Shown: piece by piece, positions 49,166 through 62,656 of the stretch | Layout: each line of letters opens with the position of its first letter | How positions within the stretch are numbered: the first letter of the stretch is position 1 | Assembly: GCA_026018925.1 (NCBI GenBank) | Contig: JAKSZU010000514.1 | Span: forward strand, 28,063 to 92,062 | DNA: 64,000 bases | Direction of reading: 5' to 3' | Origin: Tupaia tana | Lineage: Eukaryota; Chordata; Mammalia; Scandentia; Tupaiidae | Translations under genes and position numbers: made by a program | Notes under the pieces: generated by a model | What the model saw: the letters and a program-made list of their open reading frames with translations, nothing else | Databases searched by the model: none | Told to the model about the DNA's origin: nothing

Positions 49166-52100
49166 ATGTGGAATCTTCCCAGAGAATGGCTCACCTCTCC
49201 TGCCTGGGAGAAAGGAGCAGAAGGGATCATTAACAAAACAAAAGATGGAGCTGAGAGCCAGAGAGAAACTTTACCTTTAAAAAAACGTAAAAAGGAAAAA
49301 TTACCGAAAAAAAATGAGGAGACAGGAGCAGAGAGAGACAGAGACCTCAGAGACACAGAGACAGAGATAGAAGGCCAGAGGGGCTCCCTACCACACTAGC
49401 TTTGCTTGCTGGAGGCTGAATTATGAGTAGAAAATCTTCATTTCTCCTTTGCCTTGAAATATCTAGTTCCCAGTCTCCATGTGGAATCGTCCCAGAGAAT
49501 GGCTCACCTCTCCTGCCTGGGAGAAAGGAGCAGAAGGGATCATTAACAAAACAAAAGATGGAGCTGAGAGCCAGAGAGAAACTTTACCTTTAAAAAAACG
49601 TAAAAAGGAAAAATTACCGAAAAGAAATGAGGAGACAGGAGCAGAGAGAGACAGAGACCTCAGAGACACAGAGACAGGGATAGAAGGCCAGAGGGGCTCC
49701 CTACCACACTAGCTTTGCTTGCTGGAGGCTGAATTATGAGTAGAAAATCTTCATTTCTCCTTTGCCTTGAAATACCTAGTTCCCAGTCTCCATGTGGAAT
49801 CTTCCCAGAGAATGGCTCACCTCTCCTGCCTGGGAGAAAGGAGCAGAAGGGATCATTAACAAAACAAAAGATGGAGCTGAGAGCCAGAGAGAAACTTTAC
49901 CTTTAAAAAAACGTAAAAAGGAAAAATTACCGGAAAAAAAAATGAGGAGACAGGAGCAGAGAGAGACTGAGACCTCAGAGACACAGAGACAGAGATAGAA
50001 GGCCAGAGGGGCTCCCTACCACACTAGCTTTGCTTGATGGAGGCTGAATTATGAGTAGAAAATCTTCATTTCTCCTTTGCCTTGAAATATGTAGTTCCAA
50101 GTCTCCATGTGGAATCTTCCCAGAGAATGGCTCACCTCTCCTGCCTGGGAGAAAGGAGCAGAAGGGATCAATAACAAAACAAAAAATTGAGCTGAGAGCC
50201 AGAGAGAAACTTTATCTTTAAAAAAAAAAAAAAAGGAAAAATTAACGAAAAAAAAATGAGGAGACAGGAGCAGAGAGAGACAGATACCTCAGAGACACAG
50301 AGACAGAGATAGAAGGCCAGAGGGGCTCCCTACCACACTAGCTTTGCTTGCTGGAGGCTGAATTATGAGTAGAAAATCTTCATTTCTCCTTTGCCTTGAA
50401 ATATCTAGTTCCCAGTCTCCATGTGGAATCTTCCCACAGAATGGCTCACCTCTCCTGCCTGGGAGAAAGGAGCAGAAGGGATCATTAACAAAACAAAAGA
50501 TGGAGCTGAGAGCCAGAGAGAAACTTTACCTTTAAAAAAACGTAAAAAGGAAAAATTACCGAAAAATAAAATGAGGAGACAGGAGCAGAGAGAGACAGAG
50601 ACCTCAGAGACACAGAGACAGAGATAGAAGGCCAGAGGGGCTCCCTACCACACTAGCTTTGCTTGCTGGAGGCTGAATTATGAGTAGAAAATCTTCATTT
50701 CTCCTTTGCCTTGAAATATCTAGTTCCCAGTCTCCATGTGGAATCTTCCCAGAGAATGGCTCACCTCTCCTGCCTGGGAGAAAGGAGCAGAAGGGATCAT
50801 TAACAAAACAAAAGATGGAGCTGAGAGCCAGAGAGAAACTTTACCTTTAAAGAAACTTAAAAAGGAAAAATTACCGAAAAAAAATGAGGAGACAGGAGCA
50901 GAGAGAGACAGAGACCTCAGAGACACAGAGAAAGAGATAGAAGGCCAGAGGGGCTCCCTACCACACTAGCTTTGCTTGCTGGAGGCTGAATTATGAGTAG
51001 AAAATCTTCATTTCTCCTTTGCCTTGAAATATCTAGTTCCCAGTCTCCATGTGGAATCTTCCCAGAGAATGGCTCACCTCTCCTGCCTGGGAGAAAGGAG
51101 CAGAAGGGATCATTAACAAAACAAAAGATGGAGCTGAGAGCCAGAGAGAAACTTTACCTTTAAAAAAACGTAAAAAGGAAAAATTACCGAAAAAAAAAAG
51201 ATGAGAGAGGAGCAGAGAGAGACAGAGACCTCAGAGACACAGAGACAGAGATAGAAGGCCAGAGGGGCTCCCTACCACACTAGCTTTGCTTGCTGGAGGC
51301 TGAATTATGAGTAGAAAATCTTCATTTCTCCTTTGCCTTGAAATATCTAGTTCCCAGTCTCCATGTGGAATCTTCCCAGAGAATGGCTCACCTCTCCTGC
51401 CTAAGAGAAAGGAGTAGAAGGGATCATTAACAAAACAAAAGATGGAGCTGAGAGCCAGAGAGAAACTTTACCTTTAAAAAAACGTAAAAAGGAAAATTTA
51501 CCGAAAAAAAATGAGGAGACAGGAGCAGAGAGAGACAGAGACCTCAGAGACACAGAGACAGAGATAGAAGGACAGAGGGGCTCCCTACCACACTAGCTTT
51601 GCTTGCTGGAGGCTGAATTATGAGTAGAAAATCTTCATTTCTCCTTTGCCTTGAAATGTCTAGTTCCCAGTCTCCATGTGGAATCTTCCCAGAGAATGGC
51701 TCACCTCTCCTGCCTGGGAGAAAGGAGCAGAAGGGATCATTAACAAAACAAAAGATGGAGCTGAGAGCCAGAGAGAAACTTTACCTTTAAAAAAACGTAA
51801 AAAGGAAAAATTACCGAAGAAAAAATGAGGAGACAGGAGCAGAGAGAGACAGAGACCTCAGAGACACAGAGACAGAGATAGAAGGACAGAGGGGCTCCCT
51901 ACCACACTAGCTTTGCTTACTGGAGGCTGAATTATGAGGAGAAAATCTTCATTTCTCCTTTGCCTTGAAATATCTAGTTCCCAGTCTCCATGTGGAATCT
52001 TCCCAGAGAATGGCTCACCTCTCCTGCCTGGGAGAAAGGAGCAGAAGGGATCATTAACAAAACAAAAGATGGAGCTGAGAGCCAGAGAGAAACTTTACTT

Positions 52101-54182
52101 TTAAAAAAACGTAAAAAGGAAAAATTACCAAAAAAAATGAGGAGACAGGAGCAGAGAGAGACAGAGACCTCAGAGACACAGAGACAGAGATAGAAGGACA
52201 GAGGGGCTCCCTACCACACTAGCTTTGCTTGCTGGAGGATGAATTATGAGTAGAAAATCTTCATTTCTCCTTTGCCTTGAAATATCTAGTTCCCAGTCTC
52301 CATGTGGAATCTTCCCAGAGAATGGCTCACCTCTCCTGCCTGGGAGAAAGGAGCAGAAGGGATCATTAACAAAACAAAAGATGGAGCTGAGAGCCAGAGA
52401 GAAACTTTACCTTTAAAAAAAGTAAAAAGGAAAAATTACCGAAAAAAAATGAGGAGACAGGAGCAGAGAGAGACAGAGACCTCAGAGACACAGAGACAGA
52501 GATAGAAGGCCAGAGGGGCTCCCTACCACACTAGCTTTGCTTGGTGGAGGCTGAATTATGAGTAGAAAATCTTCATTTCTCCTTTGCCTTGAAATATCTA
52601 GTTCCCAGTCTCCATGTGGAATCTTCCCAGAGAATGGCTCACCTCTCCTGCCTGGGAAAAAGGAGCAGAAGGGATCATTAACAAAACAAAAGATGGAGCT
52701 GAGAGCCAGAGAGAAACTGTACCTTTAAAAAAATGTAAAAAGGAAAAATTACCGAAAAAAAAATGAGGAGACAGGAGCAGAGAGAGACAGAGACCTCAGA
52801 GACACAGAGACAGAGATAGAAGGCCAGAGGGGCTCCCTACCACACTAGCTTTGCTTGCTGGAGGCTGAATTATGAGTAGAAAATCTGCATTTCTTCTTTG
52901 CCTTGAAATATCTAGTTCCCAGTCTCCATGTGGAATCTTCCCAGAGAATGGCTCACCTCTCCTGCCTGGGAGAAAGGAGCAGAAGGGATCATTAACAAAA
53001 CAAAAGATGGAGCTGAGAGCCAGAGAGAAACTTCACCTTTAAAAAAACGTAAAAAGGAAAAATTACCGAAAAAAATAATGAGGAGACAGGAGCAGAGAGA
53101 GACAGAGACCTCAGAGACACAGAGACAGAGATAGAAGGCCAGAGGGGCTCCCTACCACACTAGCTTTGCTTGCTGGAGGCTGGATTATGAGTAGAAAATC
53201 TTCATTTCTCCTTTGCCTTGAAATATCTAGTTCCCAGTCTCCATGTGGAATCTTCCCAGAGAATGGCTCACCTCTCCTGCCTAAGAGAAAGGAGTAGAAG
53301 GGATCATTAACAAAACAAAAGATGGAGCTGAGAGCCAGAGAGAAACTTTACCTTTAAAAAAACGTAAAAAGGAAAAATTACCGAAAAAAAATGAGGAGAC
53401 AGGAGCAGAGAGAGACAGAGACCTCAGAGACACAGAGACAGAGATAGAAGGACAGAGGGGCTCCCTACCACACTAGCTTTGCTTGCTGGAGGCTGAATTA
53501 TGAGTAGAAAATCTTCATTTCTCCTTTGCCTTGAAATGTCTAGTTCCCAGTCTCCATGTGGAATCTTCCCAGAGAATGGCTCACCTCTCCTGCCTGGGAG
53601 AAAGGAGCAGAAGGGATCATTAACAAAACAAAAGATGGAGCTGAGAGCCAGAGAGAAACTTTACCTTTAAAAAAACGTAAAAAGGAAAAATTACCGAAGA
53701 AAAAATGAGGAGACAGGAGCAGAGAGAGACAGAGACCTCAGAGACACAGAGACAGAGATAGAAGGACAGAGGGGCTCCCTACCACACTAGCTTTGCTTAC
53801 TGGAGGCTGAATTATGAGTAGAAAATCTTCATTTCTCCTTTGCCTTGAAATATCTAGTTCCCAGTCTCCATGTGGAATCTTCCCAGAGAATGGCTCACCT
53901 CTCCTGCCTGGGAGAAAGGAGCAGAAGGGATCATTAACAAAACAAAAGATGGAGCTGAGAGCCAGAGAGAAACTTTACCTTTAAAAAAACGTAAAAAGTA
54001 AAAATTACCAAAAAAAAATGAGGAGACAGGAGCAGAGAGAGACAGAGACCTCAGAGACACAGAGACAGAGATAGAAGGACAGAGGGGCTCCCTACCACAC
54101 TAGCTTTGCTTGCTGGAGGATGAATTATGAGTAGAAAATCTTCATTTCTCCTTTGCCTTGAAATATCTAGTTCCCAGTCTCC
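49166..54182. repeat. Sixteen-unit block, first copy
   Basis: Markers in order: consensus unit; GGAATCGTCC with AAAGAAATG and GACAGGGATAG; ACCGGAAA with GACTGAG and GATGGAGG; GATCAATAAC with a fused A-run (50220-50234) and CAGATACC; TTCCCACAG with AAAATAAAATG; AAGAAACTTAAAAAGG; AAAAAGATGAGAG; CTAAGAG with AGTAGAAGG; an ATGTCTAG unit; GCTTACTGG; GGATGAATT. Ten of these repeat exactly 5016-5017 bp later. The last six units include a second set of the CTAAGAG to GGATGAATT series. Confidence 0.86.
51363..52613. repeat. Four-unit series present three times
   Basis: CTAAGAG with AGTAGAAGG, ATGTCTAG, GCTTACTGG and GGATGAATT follow each other here, at 53243-54495 (offset 1880 bp, six units) and at 56379-57630 (offset 5016 bp). 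GAAGGACAG accompanies the series in all three. The CTAAGAG unit alone, more diverged, also stands near 59203. The three copies are almost identical. Confidence 0.84.
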
Positions 54183-57100
54183 ATGTGGAATCTTCCCAGA
54201 GAATGGCTCACCTCTCCTGCCTGGGAGAAAGGAGCAGAAGGGATCATTAACAAAACAAAAGATGGAGCTGAGAGCCAGAGAGAAACTTTACCTTTAAAAA
54301 AACGTAAAAAGGAAAAATTACCGAAAAAAAATGAGGAGACAGGGGCAGAGAGAGACAGAGACCTCAGAGACACAGAGACAGAGATAGAAGGCCAGAGGGG
54401 CTCCCTACCACACTAGCTTTGCTTGCTGGAGGCTGAATTATGAGTAGAAAATCTTCATTTCTCCTTTGCCTTGAAATATCTAGTTCCCAGTCTCCATGTG
54501 GAATCGTCCCAGAGAATGGCTCACCTCTCCTGCCTGGGAGAAAGGAGCAGAAGGGATCATTAACAAAACAAAAGATGGAGCTGAGAGCCAGAGAGAAACT
54601 TTACCTTTAAAAAAACGTAAAAAGGAAAAATTACCGAAAAGAAATGAGGAGACAGGAGCAGAGAGAGACAGAGACCTCAGAGACACAGAGACAGGGATAG
54701 AAGGACAGAGGGGCTCCCTACCACACTAGCTTTGCTTGCTGGAGGCTGAATTATGAGTAGAAAATCTTCATTTCTCCTTTGCCTTGAAATACCTAGTTCC
54801 CAGTCTCCATGTGGAATCTTCCCAGAGAATGGCTCACCTCTCCTGCCTGGGAGAAAGGAGCAGAAGGGATCATTAACAAAACAAAAGATGGAGCTGAGAG
54901 CCAGAGAGAAACTTTACCTTTAAAAAAACGTAAAAAGCAAAAATTACCGGAAAAAAAAATGAGGAGACAGGAGCAGAGAGAGACTGAGACCTCAGAGACA
55001 CAGAGACAGAGATAGAAGGCCAGAGGGGCTCCCTACCACACTAGCTTTGCTTGATGGAGGCTGAATTATGAGTAGAAAATCTTCATTTCTCCTTTGCCTT
55101 GAAATATGTAGTTCCAAGTCTCCATGTGGAATCTTCCCAGAGAATGGCTCACCTCTCCTGCCTGGGAGAAAGGAGCAGAAGGGATCAATAACAAAACAAA
55201 AAATTGAGCTGAGAGCCAGAGAGAAACTTTATCTTTAAAAAAAAAAAAAAGGAAATATTAACGAAAAAAAAATGAGGAGACAGGAGCAGAGAGAGACAGA
55301 TACCTCAGAGACACAGAGACAGAGATAGAAGGCCAGAGGGGCTCCCTACCACACTAGCTTTGCTTGCTGGAGGCTGAATTATGAGTAGAAAATCTTCATT
55401 TCTCCTTTGCCTTGAAATATCTAGTTCCCAGTCTCCATGTGGAATCTTCCCACAGAATGGCTCACCTCTCCTGCCTGGGAGAAAGGAGCAGAAGGGATCA
55501 TTAACAAAACAAAAGATGGAGCTGAGAGCCAGAGAGAAACTTTACCTTTAAAAAAACGTAAAAAGGAAAAATTACCGAAAAATAAAATGAGGAGACAGGA
55601 GCAGAGAGAGACAGAGACCTCAGAGACACAGAGACAGAGATAGAAGGCCAGAGGGGCTCCCTACCACACTAGCTTTGCTTGCTGGAGGCTGAATTATGAG
55701 TAGAAAATCTTCATTTCTCCTTTGCCTTGAAATATCTAGTTCCCAGTCTCCATGTGGAATCTTCCCAGAGAATGGCTCACCTCTCCTGCCTGGGAGAAAG
55801 GAGCAGAAGGGATCATTAACAAAACAAAAGATGGAGCTGAGAGCCAGAGAGAAACTTTACCGTTAAAGAAACTTAAAAAGGAAAAATTACCGAAAAAAAA
55901 TGAGGAGACAGGAGCAGAGAGAGACAGAGACCTCAGAGACACAGAGACAGAGATAGAAGGCCAGAGGGGCTCCCTACCACACTAGCTTTGCTTGCTGGAG
56001 GCTGAATTATGAGTAGAAAATCTTCATTTCTCCTTTGCCTTGAAATATCTAGTTCCCAGTCTCCATGTGGAATCTTCCCAGAGAATGGCTCACCTCTCCT
56101 GCCTGGGAGAAAGGAGCAGAAGGGATCATTAACAAAACAAAAGATGGAGCTGAGAGCCAGAGAGAAACTTTACCTTTAAAAAAACGTAAAAAGGAAAAAT
56201 TACCGAAAAAAAAAAGATGGGAGAGGAGCAGAGAGAGACAGAGACCTCAGAGACACAGAGACAGAGATAGAAGGCCAGAGAGGCTCCCTACCACACTAGC
56301 TTTGCTTGCTGGAGGCTGAATTATGAGTAGAAAATCTTCATTTCTCCTTTGCCTTGAAATATCTAGTTCCCAGTCTCCATGTGGAATCTTCCCAGAGAAT
56401 GGCTCACCTCTCCTGCCTAAGAGAAAGGAGTAGAAGGGATCATTAAAAAAATAAAAGATGGAGCTGAGAGCCAGAGAGAAACTTTACCTTTAAAAAAACG
56501 TAAAAAGGAAAAATTACCGAAAAAAAATGAGGAGACAGGAGCAGAGAGAGACAGAGACCTCAGAGACACAGAGACAGAGATAGAAGGACAGAGGGGCTCC
56601 CTACCACACTAGCTTTGCTTGCTGGAGGCTGAATTATGAGTAGAAAATCTTCATTTCTCCTTTGCCTTGAAATGTCTAGTTCCCAGTCTCCATGTGGAAT
56701 CTTCCCAGAGAATGGCTCACCTCTCCTGCCTGGGAGAAAGGAGCAGAAGGGATCATTAACAAAACAAAAGATGGAGCTGAGAGCCAGAGAGAAACTTTAC
56801 CTTTAAAAAAACGTAAAAAGGAAAAATTACCGAAGAAAAAATGAGGAGACAGGAGCAGAGAGAGACAGAGACCTCAGAGACACAGAGACAGAGATAGAAG
56901 GACAGAGGGGCTCCCTACCACACTAGCTTTGCTTACTGGAGGCTGAATTATGAGTAGAAAATCTTCATTTCTCCTTTGCCTTGAAATATCTAGTTCCCAG
57001 TCTCCATGTGGAATCTTCCCAGAGAATGGCTCACCTCTCCTGCCTGGGAGAAAGGAGCAGAAGGGATCATTAACAAAACAAAAGATGGAGCTGAGAGCCA

Positions 57101-57630
57101 GAGAGAAACTTTACTTTTAAAAAAACGTAAAAAGGAAAAATTACCAAAAAAAATGAGGAGACAGGAGCAGAGAGAGACAGAGACCTCAGAGACACAGAGA
57201 CAGAGATAGAAGGACAGAGGGGCTCCCTACCACACTAGCTTTGCTTGCTGGAGGATGAATTATGAGTAGAAAATCTTCATTTCTCCTTTGCCTTGAAATA
57301 TCTAGTTCCCAGTCTCCATGTGGAATCTTCCCAGAGAATGGCTCACCTCTCCTGCCTGGGAGAAAGGAGCAGAAGGGATCATTAACAAAACAAAAGATGG
57401 AGCTGAGAGCCAGAGAGAAACTTTACCTTTAAAAAAACGTAAAAAGGAAAAATTACCGAAAAAAAATGAGGAGACAGGAGCAGAGAGAGACAGAGACCTC
57501 AGAGACACAGAGACAGAGATAGAAGGCCAGAGGGGCTCCCTACCACACTAGCTTTGCTTGCTGTAGGCTGAATTATGAGTAGAAAATCTTCATTTCTCCT
57601 TTGCCTTGAAATATCTAGTTCCCAGTCTCC
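54183..57630. repeat. Second copy of the 5.0-kb spaced block
   Basis: Units from 54183 to 57630 match 49166-52613 one for one at 5016-5017 bp. Small differences: GGGGCAG at 54343, GAAGGACAG at 54698, AAAGCAAAAATT near 54935, GGAAATATT near 55251, CCGTTAAAG near 55860, GATGGGAGAGG near 56216 and ATTAAAAAAATAAAAG near 56443. The match stops after the GGATGAATT unit: the next unit (57631) has AGCTGGAGC, and its counterpart at 52614 does not. Confidence 0.86.
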
Positions 57631-60600
57631 ATGTGGAATCTTCCCAGAGAATGGCTCACCTCTCCTGCCTGGGAGAAAGGAGCAGAAGGGATCATTAACA
57701 AAACAAAAGCTGGAGCTGAGAGCCAGAGAGAAACTTTACCTTTAAAAAAACGTAAAAAGGAAAAATTACCGAAAAATAAAATGAGGAGACAGGAGCAGAG
57801 AGAGACAGAGACCTCAGAGACACAGAGACAGAGATAGAAGGCCAGAGGGGCTCCCTACCACACTAGCTTTGCTTGTTGGAGGCTGAATTATGAGTAGAAA
57901 ATCTTCATTTCTCCTTTGCCTTGAAATATCTAGTTCCCAGTCTCCATGTGGAATCTTCCCAGAGAATGGCTCACCTCTCCTGCCTGGGAGAAAGGAGCAG
58001 AAGGGATCATTAACAAAACAAAAGATGGAGCTGAGAGCCAGAGAGAAACTTTACCTTTAAAGAAACTTAAAAAGGAAAAATTACCGAAAAAAAAATGAGG
58101 AGACAGGAGCAGAGAGAGACAGAGACCTCAGAGACACAGAGACAGAGATAGAAGGCCAGAGGGGCTCCCTACCACACTAGGTTTGCTTGCTGGAGGCTGA
58201 ATTATGAGTAGAAAATCTTCATTTCTCCTTTGCCTTGAAATATCTAGTTCCCAGTCTCCATGTGGAATCTTCCCAGAGAATGGCTCACCTCTCCTGCCTG
58301 GGAGAAAGGAGCAGAAGGGATCATTAACAAAACAAAAGATGGAGCTGAGAGCCAGAGAGAAACTTTACCTTTAAAAAAACGTAAAAACGTAAAATTACCG
58401 AAAAAAAAATGAGGAGACAGGATCAGAGAGAGACAGAGACCTCAGAGACACAGAGACAGAGATAGAAGGCCAGAGGAGCTCCCTACCACAGTAGCTTTGC
58501 TTGCTGGAGGCTGAATTATGAGTAGAAAATCTTCATTTCTCCTTTGCCTTGAAATATCTAGTTCCCAGTCTCCATGTGGAATCTTCCCAGAGAATGGCTC
58601 ACCTCTCCTGCCTGGGAGAAAGGAGCAGAAGGGATCATTAACAAAACAAAAGCTGGAGCTGAGAGCCAGAGAGAAACTTTACCTTTAAAAAAACGTAAAA
58701 AGGAAAAATTACCTAAAAATAAAATGAGGAGACAGGAGCAGAGAGAGACAGAGGCCTCAGAGACACAGAGACAGAGATAGAAGGCCAGAGGGGCTCCCTA
58801 CCACACTAGCTTTGCTTGCTGGAGGCTGAATTATGAGTAGAAAATCTTCATTTCTCCTTTGCCTTGAAATATCTAGTTCCCAGTCTCCATGTGGAATCTT
58901 CCCAGAGAATGGCTCACCTCTCCTGCCTGGGAGAAAGGACCAGAAGGGATCATTAACAAAACAAAAGATGGAGCTGAGAGCCAGAGAGAAACTTTACCTT
59001 TAAAAAAACGTAAAAAGGAAAAATGACCAAAAAAAAATGAGGAGACAGGAGCAGAGAGAGACAGAGACCTCAGAGACACAGAGACAGAGATAGAAGGCCA
59101 GAGGGGCTCCCTACCACACTAGCTTTGCTTGCTGGAGGCTGAATTATGAGTAGAAAATCTTCATTTCTCCTTTGCCTTGAAATATCTAGTTCCCAGTCTC
59201 CATGTGGAATCTTCCCAGAGAATGGCTCACCTCTCCTGCCTAAGAGAAAGGAGTAGAAGAGATCATTAACAAAACAAAAGATGGAGCTGAGAGCCAGAGA
59301 GAAACTTTACCTTTAAAAAAATTTAAAAAGGAAAAATTACCGAAGAAAAAATGAGGAGACAGGAGCAGAGAGAGATAGAGACCTCAGAGACACAGAGACA
59401 GAGATAGAAGGCCAGAGGGGCTCCCTACCACACTAGCTTTGCTTGCTGGAGGCTGAATTATGAGTAGAAAATCTTCATTTCTCCTTTGCCTTGAAATATC
59501 TAGTTCCCAGTCTCCATGTGGAATCTTCCCAGAGAATTGCTCACCTCTCATGCCTGGGAGAAAGGAGCAGAAGGGATCATTAACAAAACAAAAGATGGAG
59601 CTGAGAGCCAGAGAGAAACTTTACCTTTAAAAAAACGTAAAAAGGAAAAATTACCGAAAAAAAAATGAGGAGAGAGGAGCAGAGAGAGACAGAGACCTCA
59701 GAGACACACAGACAGAGATAGAAGGACAGAAGGGCTCCCTACCACACTAGCTTTGCTTGCTGGAGGCTGAATTATGAGTAGAAAATCTTCATTTCTCCTT
59801 TGCCTTGAAATGTCTAGTTCCCAGTCTCCATGTGGAATCTTCCCAGAGAATGGCTCACCTCTCCTGCCTGGGAGAAAGGAGCAGAAGGGATCATTAACAA
59901 AACAAAAGATGGAGCTGAGAGCCAGAGAGAAACTTTACCTTTAAAAAAACGTAAAAAGGAAAAATTACCGAAAAAAAAATGAGGAGAGAGGAGCAGAGAG
60001 AGACAGAGACCTCAGAGACACAGAGACAGAGATAGAAGGCCAGAGGGGCTCCCTACCACACTAGCTTTGCTTGCTGGAGGCTGAATTATGAGTAGAAAAT
60101 CTGCATTTCTTCTTTGCCTTGAAATATCTAGTTCCCAGTCTCCATGTGGAATCTTCCCAGAGAATGGCTCACCTCTCCTGCCTGGGAGAAAGGAGCAGAA
60201 GGCATCATTAACAAAACAAAAGATGGAGCTGAGAGCCAGAGAGAAACTTTACCTTTAAAAAAACGTAAAAAGGAAAAATTACCGAAAAAAAAATGAGGAG
60301 ACAGGATCAGAGAGAGACAGAGACCTCAGAGACACAGAGACAGAGATAGAAGGCCAGAGGGGCTCCCTACCACTCTAGCTTTGCTTGCTGGAGGCTGAAT
60401 TATGAGTAGAAAATCTTCATTTCTCCTTTGCCTTGAAATATCTAGTTCCCAGTCTCCATGTGGAATCTTCCCAGAGAATTGCTCACCTCTCCTGCCTGGG
60501 AGAAAGGAGCAGAAGGGATCATTAACAAAACAAAAGATGGAGCTGAAAGCCAGAGAGAAACTTTACCTTTAAAGAAACGTAAAAAGGAAAAATTACCGAA

Positions 60601-62656
60601 AAAAAAATGAGGAGACAGGAGCAGAGAGAGACAGAGACCTCAGAGACACAGAGACAGAGATAGAAGGCCAGAGGGGCTCCCTACCACACTAGCTTTGCTT
60701 GCTGGAGGCTGAATTATGAGTAGAAAATCTTCATTTCTCCTTTGCCTTAAAATATCTAGTTCCCAGTCTCCATGTGGAATCTTCCCAGAGAATGGCTCAC
60801 CTCTCCTGCCTGGGAGAAAGGAGCAGAAGGGATCATTAACAAAACAAAAGATGGAGCTGAGAGCCAGAGAGAAACTTTACCTTTAAAAAAACGTAAAAAG
60901 GAAAAATTACCGAAAAATAAAATGAGGAGACAGGAGCAGAGAGAGACAGAGACCTCAGAGACACAGAGACAGAGATAGAAGGCCAGAGGGGCTCCCTACC
61001 ACACTAGCTTTGCTTGCTGGAGGCTGAATTATGAGTAGAAAATCTTCATTTCTCCTTTGCCTTGAAATATCTAGTTCCCAGTCTCCATGTGGAATCTTCC
61101 CAGAGAATGGCTCACCTCTCCTGCCTGGGAGAAAGGAGCAGAAGGGATCATTAACAAAACAAAAGATGGAGCTGAGAGCCAGTGAGAAACTTTACCTTTA
61201 AAGAAACGTAAAAAGGAAAAATTACCGAAAAAATATGAGGAGACAGGAGCAGAGAGAGACAGAGACCTCAGAGACACAGAGACAGAGATAGAAGGCAAGA
61301 GGGGCTCCCTACCACACTAGTGTGGCTTGCTGGAGGTTGAATTATGAGTAGAAAATCTTCATTTCTCCTTTGCCTTAAAATATCTAGTTCCCAGTCTCCA
61401 TGTGGAACCTTCCCAGAGAATGGCTCACCTCTCCTGCCTGGGAGAAAGGAGCAGAAGGGATCATTAACAAAACAAAAGATGGAGCTGAGAGCCAGAGAGA
61501 AACTTTACCTTTAAAAAAACGTAAAAAGGAAAAATTACCGAAAAAAAAAAATGAGGAGACAGGAGCAGAGAGAGACAGAGACCTCAGAGACACAGAGACA
61601 GAGATAGAAGGCCAGAGGGGTTCCCTACCACACTAGCTTTGCTTGCTGGAGGCTGAATTATGAGTAGAAAATCTTCATTTCTCCTTTGCCTTGAAATATC
61701 TAGTTCCCAGTCTCCATGTGGAATCTTCCCAGAGAATGGCTCACCTCTCCTGCCTGGGAAAAAGGAGCAGAAGTGATCATTAACAAAACAAAAGATGGAG
61801 CTGAGAGCCAGAGAGAAACTGTACCTTTAAAAAAACGTAAAAAGGAAAAATTACCGAAAAAAAATGAGGAGACAGGAGCAGAGAGAGACAGAGACCTCAG
61901 AGACACAGAGACAGAGATAGAAGGCCAGAGGGGCTCCCTACCACACTAGCTTTGCTTGCTGGAGGCTGAATTATGAGTAGAAAATCTTCATTTCTCCTTT
62001 GCCTTGAAATATCTAGTTCCCAGTCTCCATGTGGAATCTTCCCAGAGAATGGCTCACCTCTCCTGCCTGGGAGAAAGGAGCAGAAGGGATCATTAACAAA
62101 ACAAAAGATGGAGCTGAGTGCCAGAGAGAAACTTCACCTTTAAAAAAATGTAAAAAGGAAAAATTACCGAAAAAAATAATGAGGAGACAGGAGCAGAGAG
62201 AGACAGAGACCTCAGAGACACAGAGACAGAGATAGAAGGCCAGAGGGGCTCCCTACCACACTAGCTTTGCTTGCTGGAGGCTGAATTATGAGTAGAAAAT
62301 CTTCATTTCTCCTTTGCCTTGAAATATCTAGTTCCCAGTCTCCATGTGGAATCTTCCCAGAGAATGGCTCACCTCTCCTGCCTGGGAGAAAGGAGCAGAA
62401 GGGATCATTAACAAAACTAAAGATGGAGCTGAGAGCCAGAGAGAAACTTTACCTTTAAAAAAACGTAAAAAGGAAAAATTACCGAAAAAAAATGAGGAGA
62501 CAGGAGCAGAGAGAGACAGAGACCTCAGAGACACAGAGACAGAGATAGAAGGCCAGAGGGGCTCCCTACCACACTAGCTTTGCTTGCTGGACGCTGAATT
62601 ATGAGTAGAAAATCTTCATTTCTCCTTTGCCTTGAAATATCTAGTTCCCAGTCTCC
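57631..62656. repeat. Sixteen units, loosely related to 52.6-54 kb
   Basis: AGCTGGAGC with AAAATAAAATG occurs at 57631 and 58574, three units apart. CTGCATTTCTTC, seen near 52885, recurs near 60102. The pair GGGAAAAAGG with ACTGTACC (61716) and CTTCACC with AAATAATGAGG (62029) matches 52614 and 52928 at about 9.1 kb (29 units). GAGAGGAGC units (near 59672 and 59986), GAATTGCTC (59535 and 60477) and a CCTTAAAATATC type (60746, 61372) are further markers. A private TAGTGTGGCTTGC lies at 61319. Confidence 0.8.
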
